A stretch of 64,000 nt of DNA from Gremmenia infestans (Eukaryota; Ascomycota; Leotiomycetes; Helotiales; Hamatocanthoscyphaceae): assembly GCA_032629725.1 (NCBI GenBank), contig JAFEVB010000002.1, positions 1,302,001 through 1,366,000 of the forward strand, in the 5' to 3' direction. Shown here one piece after another: positions 22,256-32,397 of the stretch. Made by a program: the position numbers and the translations under genes. The first letter of the stretch is position 1. The number at the start of each line of letters is the position of its first letter. Below the pieces are notes generated by a model, which worked only from the letters and a program-made list of their open reading frames with translations, was not told the DNA's origin and did no database searches.

Positions 22256-23685
22256 ATGCCACCACCATTAAACCCCCCCAAAAATCCCTTCCACATTGCC
22301 GTTTGCGGTACGTCCCTCTTCACCCCACCATCCCCACAAACTACCCCGCAAATTAACTAACATTTCAACAGGCGGAGGCATCGGCGGCCTCTGCATGACA
22401 ATCGGACTCCTGCACCAAGGAATCTCATGCACACTCTACGAGTCCGCCCCCGCATTCGCAGAAATCGGCGCCGGCGTCTCCATCGGCCCCAACGCTTTGC
22501 GCGCCCTGATGCTGCTGGACCCAGGGCTTAGCGCAGGGTACGAGGCGATCGCGACGGGTAATGCTGATGAGGCGAAGCGGAGGTTTTGGTTTGAGTTTAA
22601 TCTGGGGATGAAAGAGGGAGCGTGGGCGGAGAGTGGAAGGGGGTTAAAAGCACCGGGGAAAGAGGGGGAGAGGATAGCGGGTAACGAGTGCGGGGACAGG
22701 GGGCAGGAGAGTGTGCACCGGGCGCATTTTCTGGATGTTCTGGTGAAGAGGGTGCCGGAGGGGGTGGCGCGGTTTGGGAAGAGGGTGGAGAGGGTGGAGA
22801 GGGTTGGGGGGAAGATGGTACTGGGGTTTGGGGATGGGAGTAGCGAAGAGGCGGACGCGGTTATTGGGTGTGATGGGGTGAAGAGCGTGACGAGGAGGAT
22901 TTTGTTGGGGGAGGATAGTAAGGTGTTGAATCCGACGTTTTCGCATAAGTATGCGTATAGGGGACTGGTGCCTATGGAGAAGGCTGTAGAGGCAGTAGGA
23001 GAGGCGTTGGCTAGGAATGCGCAGCAGTACTTGGGGCATCACGGACATGTTCTGACTTTTCCGATAGAGAAGGGGAAGACTATGAATGTAGTTGCGTTTC
23101 AAAATAAAGATGGTGATTGGGAGGACGAACGATGGGTATTGCCAATGAAGAGGGAAGACATGATTAATGATTTTGCAGGTTGGGGAGAATCTGTGCAGAG
23201 AATACTTTCAGTGCGTTCTTGAACCGTTTTCCAACGCGTAATTATGCTGACAACTCTAGCTTATGGAAAACCCTGATGTCTGGGCGTTGTTTGACCATCC
23301 CCCTGCCCCCACTTACTATAAAGGCCGTTTGGCGATACTAGGAGATGCGGCACATGCTTCAACACCACATCAAGGCGCCGGCGCCGGCCAAGCTATCGAA
23401 GACGCTTATGTTCTCACTCATTTGCTCGGAAAGGTAAACTCCGTGGACGATATTGAGGACGCTTTTAGAGCGTATGACCACGTCCGTCGACCTAGAACCC
23501 AAAAAGTTGTGGTCACAAGCCGAGAGGCTGCAAGACTTTATGAGTTTGAAAATGAGACCATTGGGACTGATCTGGATCTTCTCAAGAAGAATTTGGAGAC
23601 GCGATATAATTGGATATGGAATGAGGACCTCTTGCAGCAGCTGAAAACGGCGCAAGATATTATGGGACTAAAGTCCAATCTGTAG
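22256..23685 (+). CDS. FAD-dependent monooxygenase, salicylate-hydroxylase-like
   Basis: Flavoprotein aromatic hydroxylase family: uses NAD(P)H and O2 to hydroxylate an aromatic or related ring; the substrate is unknown. Exons 22256-22307, 22372-23210 and 23260-23685 give 438 aa. The Rossmann FAD motif FHIAVCGGGIGGLCM starts near residue 12 and is split by the first intron within its glycines. The middle carries the DG motif GCDGVKSVTR, and the C-terminal part the GD motif LAILGDAAHASTPHQGAG that binds the FAD ribityl/pyrophosphate. No signal peptide or membrane anchor is seen. Coding sequence from about 22380 to 22900 is notably G+C-rich compared with the flanks. No polyketide or other cluster genes adjoin it, so a stand-alone catabolic role is more likely than a biosynthetic one (inference). 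Confidence 0.9.
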
Positions 23686-23696
23686 CATAGACAGAT

Positions 23697-25368
23697 TCAA
23701 TCGATCGAGTCATCTCTGAGGGCGAAAAGCTCCTTCAAGACTAGGTCCGTCTTGCTTCTAATGGCGTCATGATACATAGAATTGGTAATGAATTGTTTGC
23801 AGTTCTTCACGAGCTTCGCAGTGTCTTGAGCCAGGTCGTAGTCGACATACATATCGTCAATATACGTTGCTGAATAGAGGGGGACTTCATTCCTAGCGAG
23901 TTGTGACTCGTCGTACAAGTCCGGCCATCCTGCATAGTTGGCGATGATATCTGCTACTGGAGCTAGTTTCTCAAGTTCTGGGAATATGTCGAATAAGAAC
24001 GGGAAGATCATCTCTCCCGAGAAGTACAGTGGCCCATCGCGGACAACTGATGCAGATTGTGGAGATCCCGCCAGCCATTGAAAATTGGTCAGCCTTTTTC
24101 CCACTCGTTCGGCGGACCACTTGGAAGCTACGCCTTGGCAATAAATAGCTTCGTGCAAGATCGCGTAGATGACATTGTCGTCAAAGGTAAGTGCACTTTC
24201 GAGTGCTGAAAGCGTTGGGCGGGTTATGAATTGAAATTGCGAAAGGTCTGTATTGCAACGAAGTATCAAATCATGCACAACGTCTAGCCCTCCATGAACT
24301 CCAAATGCTCTTCCGAGAGTCAGAAGCCCACGAACTGTTAAGATGCCTCCGGAAGGAAGAGCTAGCCCACCCTTGCTTTTGATGTGAAAACAAAGACTTT
24401 GAACAATCTCAACATCCTCAGGATATTTCTACAATCTCAGAGTCAGCACTTATTCTTCAGACCATAAGTGACGGTTCCCATAAAGCGAGAACCTCTGGAC
24501 AAGCTTCAACCTACCGTATAATAAGCCTTGTTGCGTTCAATAACTTTCTGAAAGGTAGCTTTATAGACCTGGTCAATAGGCTTTCCGACAGGTGCCAATC
24601 CACCAGATGTAAAGGCTTCACGGAGACCCTGAGGATAGAAACTCAGGTACGTCAATATACAGAAGCCTCCGAAGCTTTGACCAAACACCGACCACTTCTT
24701 CAACTCAATTGGGTATTCAGCCGTCAATGTCTTTCTCACAGCTTCACAATCTCTGACGATGCTGTCTGCTCGAAATAGCTTCAAGTAGTCGGCTTGTCTG
24801 TGTTTGTCGCCTTGCAGCGCCAGAGTTGCTGCGGAAATCGGAGTACTGAGACCGGTACCTCGTTGATCAAGATATAACATTTGATATCCTCGGTCTAGAA
24901 TGGCGCTCGTGATCCATGAGTTCTGGGGAGGCGGACAGCCAAATCCAGGCCCTCCTTGCAAATAGACAAAATACGGCTTTTGGGATTTCTTTCGAATGTC
25001 TTCTTCCGAGGGAACGGTGGCTGGTTGTTCCTGTCTGATGACTGATCGAGCGAATAACTGGATAGTGCCTCGTTCGGGGTTTGCGTGGTCTTTTGGAACC
25101 TCGAAAATAAGTTCCGAGACCTTGAATTTACCTAGATGGGGAGTCAGCCAGGTCCTTCGTGATAGAGTGGGATGAGATGAGATGAGGCGAAATTATTAAC
25201 CAACATATCTACTCATTACATTGCGATATGAAACAACCTGATAAGTGTTCCATTCTGTAGCTTGCTTTAACACAAGTAAAGTACAAAAAATGAATGTTTG
25301 TAAGAGACTGTGAAAGCCTTACCCGGGATGAGATGGGACTTTGAGTTAAGCAGCCTTGCCGACGCCAT
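23697..25368 (-). CDS. Prolyl aminopeptidase (S33 alpha/beta hydrolase)
   Basis: Removes N-terminal proline or related residues from peptides. Exons 25368-25323, 25260-25201, 25131-24515 and 24428-23697 give 484 aa with consistent phase. Visible are the oxyanion motif YLQGGPGFG (about 92-100), LDQRGTGLS (123-131) and the nucleophile elbow GQSFGG with Ser188. The cap and C-terminal part include TYIDDMYVDYDLA and ITNSMYHDAIR, where the acidic and histidine members of the triad are expected. No signal peptide is obvious, so it is probably cytosolic. The start is inferred: the first exon is only 15 codons plus one base (ATG at 25368), joined through a GTAAGG donor. Its stop lies only 12 bp from the convergent FAD monooxygenase stop. 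Confidence 0.85.
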
Positions 25369-25949
25369 ATTGTCGATTGCTCTACCTGACCAGTAACTTC
25401 AAGATGAATCCTAAGAGTGGATGAGTAGACAATGTTTGCCGTAGACTCTCCTGTTGAATCTTGTCTCAAGAGATGGAAGTGGAATGAGGAAGTCGTGACG
25501 GCGTGACAACCGAGAAAGTTTTAAGTTGTCTTGAGATTTGCTGCTGTGCGCACACTCTTCCAACTATATTGTTACTCAGCCTTGACGCCCGACTCTACAG
25601 TATACAAACCGGAGCCGGATCTGCAAGGCCAGGGATTGACCGAGTACGTGTGAATTTTTACTCGAAGCTCTTGGGCAAGTTGGGTTCACTGAAATGATCA
25701 ATAGCCAGTGCAAATTCATTATTTCATAAATCGCAACTCGCGAAACTCCCCACGAGCAGAAGAACCAGCAACGACTTTGCTTGAGACAAGACAATACCTT
25801 CATTTGAGACCACAGCCCAAGCAAGGCTTAGAAGCTCATTTCTTCAACTCACTATCCCTCTGATTGTTTCTTTCACCAATATCCTCACAATAAAAACACG
25901 TGACTGACCTGTGAAAGTCTCTCAGGGTCATCATCACGCATTAGCCACC
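25369..25949. promoter_or_regulatory. Divergent promoter between the aminopeptidase and the Kelch gene
   Basis: About 580 bp between divergent starts. A CACGTG box with a flanking AC (25897-25902) lies 48 bp before the Kelch ATG. No further motif is supported. Confidence 0.4.
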
Positions 25950-28058
25950 ATGGCAAAAGACAAAAAAGGAAAAAGCGACGGCAAGAAGGCCAAGCTAGCT
26001 GAAAAGAAAGCAAAGCAAGAGAAGAAAGGCGAGAAGAAGGAGAAAGTCCGAGCCTCCAAGTCAGCCGACAGCGATGCTGAAGACGTTGACCTCGATGCCG
26101 TTCTAGCTGAATACGCCAAGAAGCAAGAGCAGTTCCTCAAAGTCACGGAAGCTCCTTGCGAGCCGCCGAGGGCTAGAGCTTCTGCGACTCTGATAGCTTC
26201 ACCTGCGAATGAAAATGAGCTTTTCCTATTCGGGGGAGAGTATTTTAATGGGGCTCTGGCTACTTTCTTTAACGATCTATATGTTTATATGATCAATCGA
26301 GATGAGTGGCGTTTGGTTACGTCGCCGAATACGCCGTTGCCTAGATCGGGACATGCGTGGTGTAGAGGTGGGAATGCGGGTGGGATTTATTTGTTTGGAG
26401 GAGAGTTTTCCAGTCCCAAGCAAGGCACGTTTTATCATTACAATGATGTAAGTCTCATCTCACAACTCTGTATATTCTAAGAGGTCTAATTATTTCTAAA
26501 GTTCTGGCGCTTGGAGCCCTCGAATCGAGAATGGACACGCATAGAATGCAAAGGCAAGACACCCCCAGCCCGTAGCGGCCACCGCATGACCTACTACAAG
26601 AACTACATAATCCTCTTCGGCGGCTTTCAAGATACATCTCAAACAACCAAATACCTAGCTGATCTCTGGATCTACGACACGCAAAGCTTCCTCTGGCACC
26701 AACCCACTCTACCCCTCGCAAACCAAAAGCCAGACGCGAGATCATCGTTCTCGTTCCTGCCGCACGAAGCAGGAGCTGTGTTGTATGGAGGCTACTCTCG
26801 AGTAAAAACGACAGTCACGGGAAAGCAAATGAAAGGAGGCGGACAGGCACAACGCAACATCCTGAAGCCCATGGTCCATCAAGACTGTTTCTTCCTCCGC
26901 ATCACTCAGCCCACCACCGACGCACCTCCCACCGTCCGTTGGGAACGCCGCAAAAGGCCGGCCAACATCCCCAACCCGCCACGAGCAGGAGCTACCATGG
27001 CGTACCATAAAGGCCGCGGCATCATGTTCGGCGGTGTGCACGATGTAGAGGAAAGCGAGGAAGGTATTGATAGCGAGTTCTTTAACGCATTGTTTGCGTG
27101 GAATATTGAGCGGAATCGCTACTTCCCGCTTGCATTGCGCAAAGCGAGAGCGAAGAAACAGGTTGATACGAGGGGTGGGAGAAGAGGACGTGGACAGGCG
27201 AACGAGGAGGAGCTTCTAAGGAATCTAGCCGCGTTGCAGACGGGGAAGTCGCTGGCGGACGCGGAGGATATGGAGATCGATAAGCCGAAGGGAGAGGATG
27301 CCAGTGCAAGCGAGTTGCCGGCTAAGGAGGTGCTGATGGAGTTCCCGCATCCGAGGTTCAATGCGCAGCTTACGGTGCAGGATGATGTGCTGTATGTGTA
27401 CGGTGGCACGTACGAGAAGGGTGATGTGGAGTTTACGTTTGACGAGATGTATGCTGTGGATCTGGGGAAGTTGGATGGCGTGAAGCAGATTTTCCGCCGG
27501 GAGCCGGAGAACTGGCTTGGCAGTGACGACGAGGATGATAGTGAGGATGACGAAGATGAGGAGGATAGCGAGGAAGATGAGGATGAAGAGGGAGATGTTA
27601 AGATGGTTGATGAGAAACCGCTGTTCACTGAGAGTACGAGGAAGTCGAAGAGGAAGGATAAAGCTGCCGCTGTCGACGATGCTGCTTCTGATGCTACTAG
27701 TACACCGGATTCGTCTGTTTTCGATGATACGCCCGATGATGCCACGGACGCTACAGCCCCAGATGACAATCTTCCTCATCCTCGCCCATTCGAGTCAAGA
27801 CGAGACTTCTTCCAGAGGACAGGTAATGAGTGGCAAGAAGTGCTCATGCAAGCTCTGAGATGGAAGAGCATCCAGCCTGAGACGCTGTCTGTGAAGGAGA
27901 TCAAGACGAGGGCGTTCGAGATGTCCGAGGAGAAATGGTGGGATTGCAGGGAGGAGATCACAGCGTTGGAAGAGGAACAAGAAGCTGCTGGTATCGGAGA
28001 AGTGGTTACGCTTGCTGATCGAGGTGAAGCAGCTGGTGGTGTAGGGAGAAGACGTTAA
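25950..28058 (+). CDS. KEL3: Kelch-domain protein, KLHDC4/KEL3 family
   Basis: Conserved eukaryotic beta-propeller protein of poorly known function. Exons 25950-26447 and 26502-28058 give 684 aa. A Lys-rich, partly coiled N-terminus (MAKDKKGKSDGKKAKLAEKK and onward) precedes six Kelch-like blades recognised by FLFGGEYFNG, YLFGGEF, ILFGGFQD, VLYGGYS, IMFGGVHD and YVYGGTYEKG. A strongly acidic tract (about 525-555) follows, and a C-terminal helical region contains SRRDFFQRTGNEWQEVL, typical of the KLHDC4 group. The ATG at 25950 sits in a strong CCACCATGG context and matches the usual N-terminus better than the in-frame ATG at 25911. The acidic and basic tracts suggest a nuclear or nucleolar role, but this is inference. 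Confidence 0.9.
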
Positions 28059-28178
28059 ATGTCTCCTATCAATCAAAAGTATTATGTTACAGCATAAGGC
28101 CATTTTGCCTACCTTAACGGTTTCCATACCACATGAATCGGTCCCAAACCCCATTCCCATAACGCCCCTATAAATGTC

Positions 28179-29162
28179 TCAAGCACCATACCTAGTAAAA
28201 CACTCTTCCTGATGCGTATTCAAACACTCCAACGCACACACCTTCCCTCCACACCTCATACACCTAACCCTCCCCCAATACCCACAAACCTCACAGAAAA
28301 CCCTCACCGGCTTCCTTCTATCCTCCGCCGTCCAGGACCCCCTCGCCTCTTCATAACTCAGCGGCGGAGCACTCAACAACTTCTCCAGCTCTGCCTGAGA
28401 CGGCAAGCGCGGAATCCGGGATACCAGAAGCGGGGAGTTGTCCTCAGAGTGCGGAACAGGGGGTTTCGAGGAGCCTTGTGAGAGGGTAATGGAGGGCGCA
28501 TCGGGCATAGGTGTATCGGGCTCTACTTTTATCGGCTGTGGTACAGCTGCCGAGACGCGGCGTAAGGGGGTAGGTGTTGAGACCGCAGACGGGTCTTTCT
28601 TCTTGTGTGAACGCGTGCCTTTTGATGTGAGATTCGTGGGTGCTGTTCGAGGCGTTGCTGCTGCTCGAGGGGTTGCGACGGCGGGGGTGGGTGGAGGAGC
28701 GCTGGGGAGAGGCGTTGGGCCTAGGGCTTGGAAGTCGGTGAGGTGGTTGGAGAAGGTCTTTTGGGACTGCAGGATCTTGCGGACGGCGGGGGTGGTGCCT
28801 TTGCCATGGCTCGCTATCCATGTATATATATCAGCAAAGGTTCTTTCTTTCATCATCTTGAGTCGTGTAGATAGCTTGAGATGAAAAGAGAGCCTACCTC
28901 GTCCAGCATTATCTCGATGCCGCACCGGTATCGGAATCGATACATCTTTGTGGTTCTCTCGGTCCAAGAGGGCCAGCTCTCGTAGGATCTTGGTCTCTTG
29001 TCTCGCGGTCGTCTCGTGCAGACTCGAGGCTGCTTGGTTGCGCGCTCGTTTGCGGGGTTGTAAGGCTGTGCTTGAGCCTTTGGCTCCTGTGTCTGCTACA
29101 TAGGCCCAGCCTGGAGCTGGTGCAGCCGTTGAATTTGCGACTTCTAGAACGCCGAAGTTCAT
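28179..29162 (-). CDS. VPS71: SWR1 complex subunit SWC6/VPS71 (HIT zinc finger)
   Basis: Subunit of the SWR1 remodeller, which exchanges H2A for H2A.Z; the HIT finger protein pairs with Arp6. The C-terminus has the zf-HIT pattern CEVCGYWGRVRCMRCGGKVC followed by LECLNTHQEECF, with Cys/His ligands in order. The upstream conserved segment SHGKGTTPAVRKILQSQKTF is diagnostic of this family. An 84-nt stop-free intron (28897-28814, GTAGGC..ATAG) is hidden inside the open frame; removing it gives NAGRASHGKG and a 299-aa protein (exons 29162-28898 and 28813-28179). The middle is Pro/Thr/Ala-rich and disordered. It is convergent with the Kelch gene, 120 bp away. Confidence 0.88.
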   Translation of the reverse strand: MNFGVLEVANSTAAPAPGWAYVADTGAKGSSTALQPRKRARNQAASSLHETTARQETKILRELALLDRENHKDVSIPIPVRHRDNAGRGRLSFHLKLSTRLKMMKERTFADIYTWIASHGKGTTPAVRKILQSQKTFSNHLTDFQALGPTPLPSAPPPTPAVATPRAAATPRTAPTNLTSKGTRSHKKKDPSAVSTPTPLRRVSAAVPQPIKVEPDTPMPDAPSITLSQGSSKPPVPHSEDNSPLLVSRIPRLPSQAELEKLLSAPPLSYEEARGSWTAEDRRKPVRVFCEVCGYWGRVRCMRCGGKVCALECLNTHQEECFTRYGA

Positions 29163-29574
29163 TTTGGTGTCATAAAATCATAAGGTCGTTGTGAGGGAAA
29201 GTTGGTTATAGGAGAGAGTTGGGGGTGGTTGGAAGAGGCGAGGCTACAAAATTTATGCGGATCGGCAAGAAGGCTCCATGAGGCTTTTGATTTGGACATG
29301 GGAGTTGTGCAGTATCAAATAACAAGGGATTTGAAATACTTTTTCAATTCTACAGCGCGAATGAAGCGATTCGATATATTATGTACAGCGTAACATCCAT
29401 CCTTCAACTGGAGATTTGCATTAACATGCCACCAAAACCAAAGCTGCTCTCTTGAATTCCACCCAAAGTTTTCGAATTCATGCCATCATCCCATAGAAGC
29501 CCCATCCACATCCATAATAGCATTGTGCCCTGCCCGGTCAAGATCCTACTAAGACATATTCCTCATCCATCCCT
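29163..29574. other. SWC6 upstream region and 3' flank of the next gene
   Basis: About 410 bp with no open frame of note. It contains the presumed SWC6 promoter and, near 29460-29574, the 3' flank of the mitochondrial coiled-coil gene. Confidence 0.4.
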
Positions 29575-30140
29575 TCATTTCTTCTTCCTCTCCAACTCAG
29601 CGAGCTTCTCCTCCAAGCTCTGCACGTACGAATGCACGCGCTGGACGGATGCTTGTAGGGCCTGTAAACACATTGATTAGCCCTCTATCCATAAAAACCG
29701 CACATAACATCGCAGAGCCCAAGATCTCTGGGATCTCAGTATCCATCTCCAACCTTCCCGCAGTAAGAGCACGGCGAGAAGGGAAGGCTAAACGTAACCA
29801 CGCACATATATGTCCTCTGTCAACAGCTCATTCGACACCTTGTACTCCTCCAAGACATAATAGTAGACTCCCGCGCCCGCAAGCGTGCTTCCTAGAAGGA
29901 AGCCCATTAAGCTGCATTCACGTACTGTTAGTCTCTATCCATCAAATGACAAGAAATATAGAATGGGGAAAGCGCGCACCCTCCACGGAAAGCACCGTAT
30001 GGTTTCCGGACAGGTAGTGGTGTTGCGACTTCTGCCAGTCTTGCGGGGGAGCTGTGGAAGCTTCGGAGGGCCAGGGAAGGGGTGGATGTAGAGATGGCGC
30101 GGGTACTGCGGAGAGTCGGGGTAAGGATTCGTGATGCCAT
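29575..30140 (-). CDS. Small mitochondrial membrane coiled-coil protein, uncharacterised
   Basis: Exons 30140-29980, 29911-29806 and 29661-29575 encode 117 aa. The first about 35 residues are rich in Arg, Ser and Thr without acids (MASRILTPTLRSTRAISTST, then FHSSPARL), a clear mitochondrial presequence. A single hydrophobic segment (LMGFLLGSTLAGAGVYYYVL, about 55-74) is followed by a charged helix with a heptad pattern ending in EEKLAELERKKK. This suggests an inner-membrane protein with a short soluble coiled coil. I do not recognise a named family. MICOS-type small proteins have a similar layout, but the sequence does not match one I know. All junctions keep phase, and the second intron is 144 nt. 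Confidence 0.75.
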
Positions 30141-30572
30141 TGTTGAGGTTGATATATGGCGATTGGTTGAATTGAGTGCAGTGGGAATATGGAAGCTGTG
30201 TGGTTCGAGGCGCGATCTGGGTTTCTCGTGGTTTTGGTTTGTTGTTGCTCGGCACTTTATTGGGATAGCTTCCCCGGATATTTCGAGGAGGCGAAATTTA
30301 CTCAGGCATGACAGGGGTTCGAAAATGGTTGCATCAATGGGAACAGTCAATTACGTATCAGTCAAAAGTGATAGGGTGATTTTATTTAGGGGCTGGTATC
30401 AATTTCGATTCCTCATGTTAGAAAGACGTCCAGAAAAACAGTAGCATTTTATTATCCGTGGCAAATTCATGAACCTAGAATGACCTTTTGCAATATTGAC
30501 ATGCCCCAATGACCGTCAATTGCACGCATAGTAGATAGTACAGATGGAAAGAAAATATGCCAAAACGACTAT
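30141..30572. other. Intergenic region upstream of the mitochondrial gene
   Basis: Contains the promoter of the mitochondrial gene (minus strand) and the PDI 3' flank. No gene is supported; frames here are shadows. Confidence 0.45.
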
Positions 30573-32397
30573 TTAAAGCTCGTCATGAGTCTCTTCACCA
30601 GCAGCTGCTGAAGAAGCTTCACTGGCCGCGCTCTTGACAGCCTCCGTAGCCTCCTCACCAGCACTCTTCGCAGCCTTAGTAGCAGCCGCAGCTTGCTCAG
30701 CCATTGACTCGACAATTGGCTTCTGGGCCTCGGCGCTCTCCTCTTCGTAGGTAACCTCAACTGCGTTCTTGCCGTCCTCCTTGATGAACTTGATCAGATC
30801 CTCAATGCTACGGCTTCCGCTGTATGTGACTGGGTTCTTCTTGTCACCAGCCTTGTAGAGCTTGATGGTTGGGAATCCTTGGATCTCATCTGGAACATCG
30901 TTGGCGGTGGCGTCAACCTTGGCAATGGTAACCTTATCGGCGAGACCAGCATCAACATATAGGCCGGCGAGGATATCGTACTTGGGAGCAAGAGCCTTGC
31001 AATGTCCACACCATGGTGCATAAAACTCAACCAATACATCCTTGGTGTTATCCAAGACAATGTCATCGTAGTTCTTGGCAACAATGATTTGGACAGGGCC
31101 TTCCTGCTTCTCTGGGATTGGCTCAGACTTGATGCTTGGCTCGATCTTGCCGGCAACATATTGGTCTACGAACTTGGCAATTGATGCCTCGGTGATCTCA
31201 GCCTCCTGATCGTACGGGTACTTCTTGTTGCTAACGGTGTCTTGGATGGCGAAGGCGGGGAATTGATCGGCCTTGAGGTTCAAGTTGCCCGCGTGAGCAC
31301 CGAACGCCTTAGCATCGATGGTAGCAAAGCTGATGGCTCCACGGTGCTTCTCAGCAACGGTCTTCAGGAGAGCAGAGAGGGTGTTACGCTCCTCCTCGGT
31401 TTCGGCAAATATATAAGCCAATGGGATGCCAGTGGCCATGTATCCAGCGTAAGTCTCAGGGCCAACCTCGCCAATCAAGGGGATGGAGGCGGTCTTGGCG
31501 AATTGCTCAATAGCTTCTGCGTCGAAAGTCTTGGTGAAAACGCTCTTGCCCTCATCGAATGACTTGTAGAGAACGACTGATGGAAAGGTAACTTCCTCGG
31601 ACTTGGCTAACGCAGCGTCGCTGCTGGCACCGAAGAGATAACTGTCACGGAGCTTCTCGGCAACCTCAGAAAATGTCTTATTTGACTCCTTGTCGGTAGG
31701 CTCGAAGTATGCAACCAAAACAACCTTGTCTTGTGTCTTGAATTCTTCCAGGGTGTCCTTGGATAGGATAGAAACGGCAGGGAGGGATTGCTTGGTCATG
31801 TACGAGACAATCCTGCAGATTGCCGATTAGGGCATGTTTTAATTGAAGTATGGAGAGCTTGGTGCTTACGCTGGTGCTTTTCTTTGGCCTGAGTATGGGG
31901 TTATGTTCTCTGGGCCACGGAAGACCTTCAAGGTTGGGTAACCCTCAACACCGTAGCTCTGGCAGAGGTCGGCCTCTTCTGTGCAATCAATCTTCGCGAG
32001 CTTGATGTTCTTCTCCTTTAATGTGGTGGCGGCTTCCTCGTACTCGGGGGCAAGAGCTTTGCAGTGTCCGCTATTGAATATTAGTAATCTGCAATTGAAC
32101 AGGTGTCTTCGCGGGGCAAACTCACCACCATGGCTATAATGAAGAATCCGACATTAGTAAAGTGGAAAAGATGTGCGGAATCAATAGAAACATACTGCGT
32201 AGACTAGAAACATAGAGTGTTAGCAGGGAGTTTTAGATTGAAGTTGCGCAACTAAGGGACTACTGACATTCTGCTAGAACTAAGTTATTGTCTGTGACAA
32301 AATCTGGGAAGGAATCCTTGGTGAGAGTTTCGACGTCTGAAGCTGAGGCGACGGCAGCAAGGGCAGCGCCAAAGGCGAGAGTCTTGAATGTCCGCAT
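30573..32397 (-). CDS. PDI1: Protein disulfide isomerase, ER-retained
   Basis: Catalyses disulfide formation and isomerisation in the ER lumen. Five exons, 32397-32268, 32203-32196, 32133-32126, 32070-31870 and 31812-30573, give 528 aa. A signal peptide (about 1-19, MRTFKTLAFGAALAAVASAS) precedes thioredoxin domain a with CGHC at 49-52, domains b and b', domain a' with CGHC at 384-387, an Ala/Glu-rich tail and the ER-retention signal HDEL at 525-528. The second and third exons are 8 nt each and encode most of the FYAPWC run of the first active site. Each lies between canonical AG acceptors and GT donors, and phase closes exactly. A further intron in the 5' leader, from a GTACGT near 32538 to an acceptor near 32422, is possible. 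ER-stress control is expected of the family, but I did not find a clear UPR element. Confidence 0.95.

Noticed and set aside
25911..25949. Upstream in-frame ATG for the Kelch gene
   Set aside because: The ATG at 25950 has a strong CCACCATGG context and gives the expected Lys-rich N-terminus.
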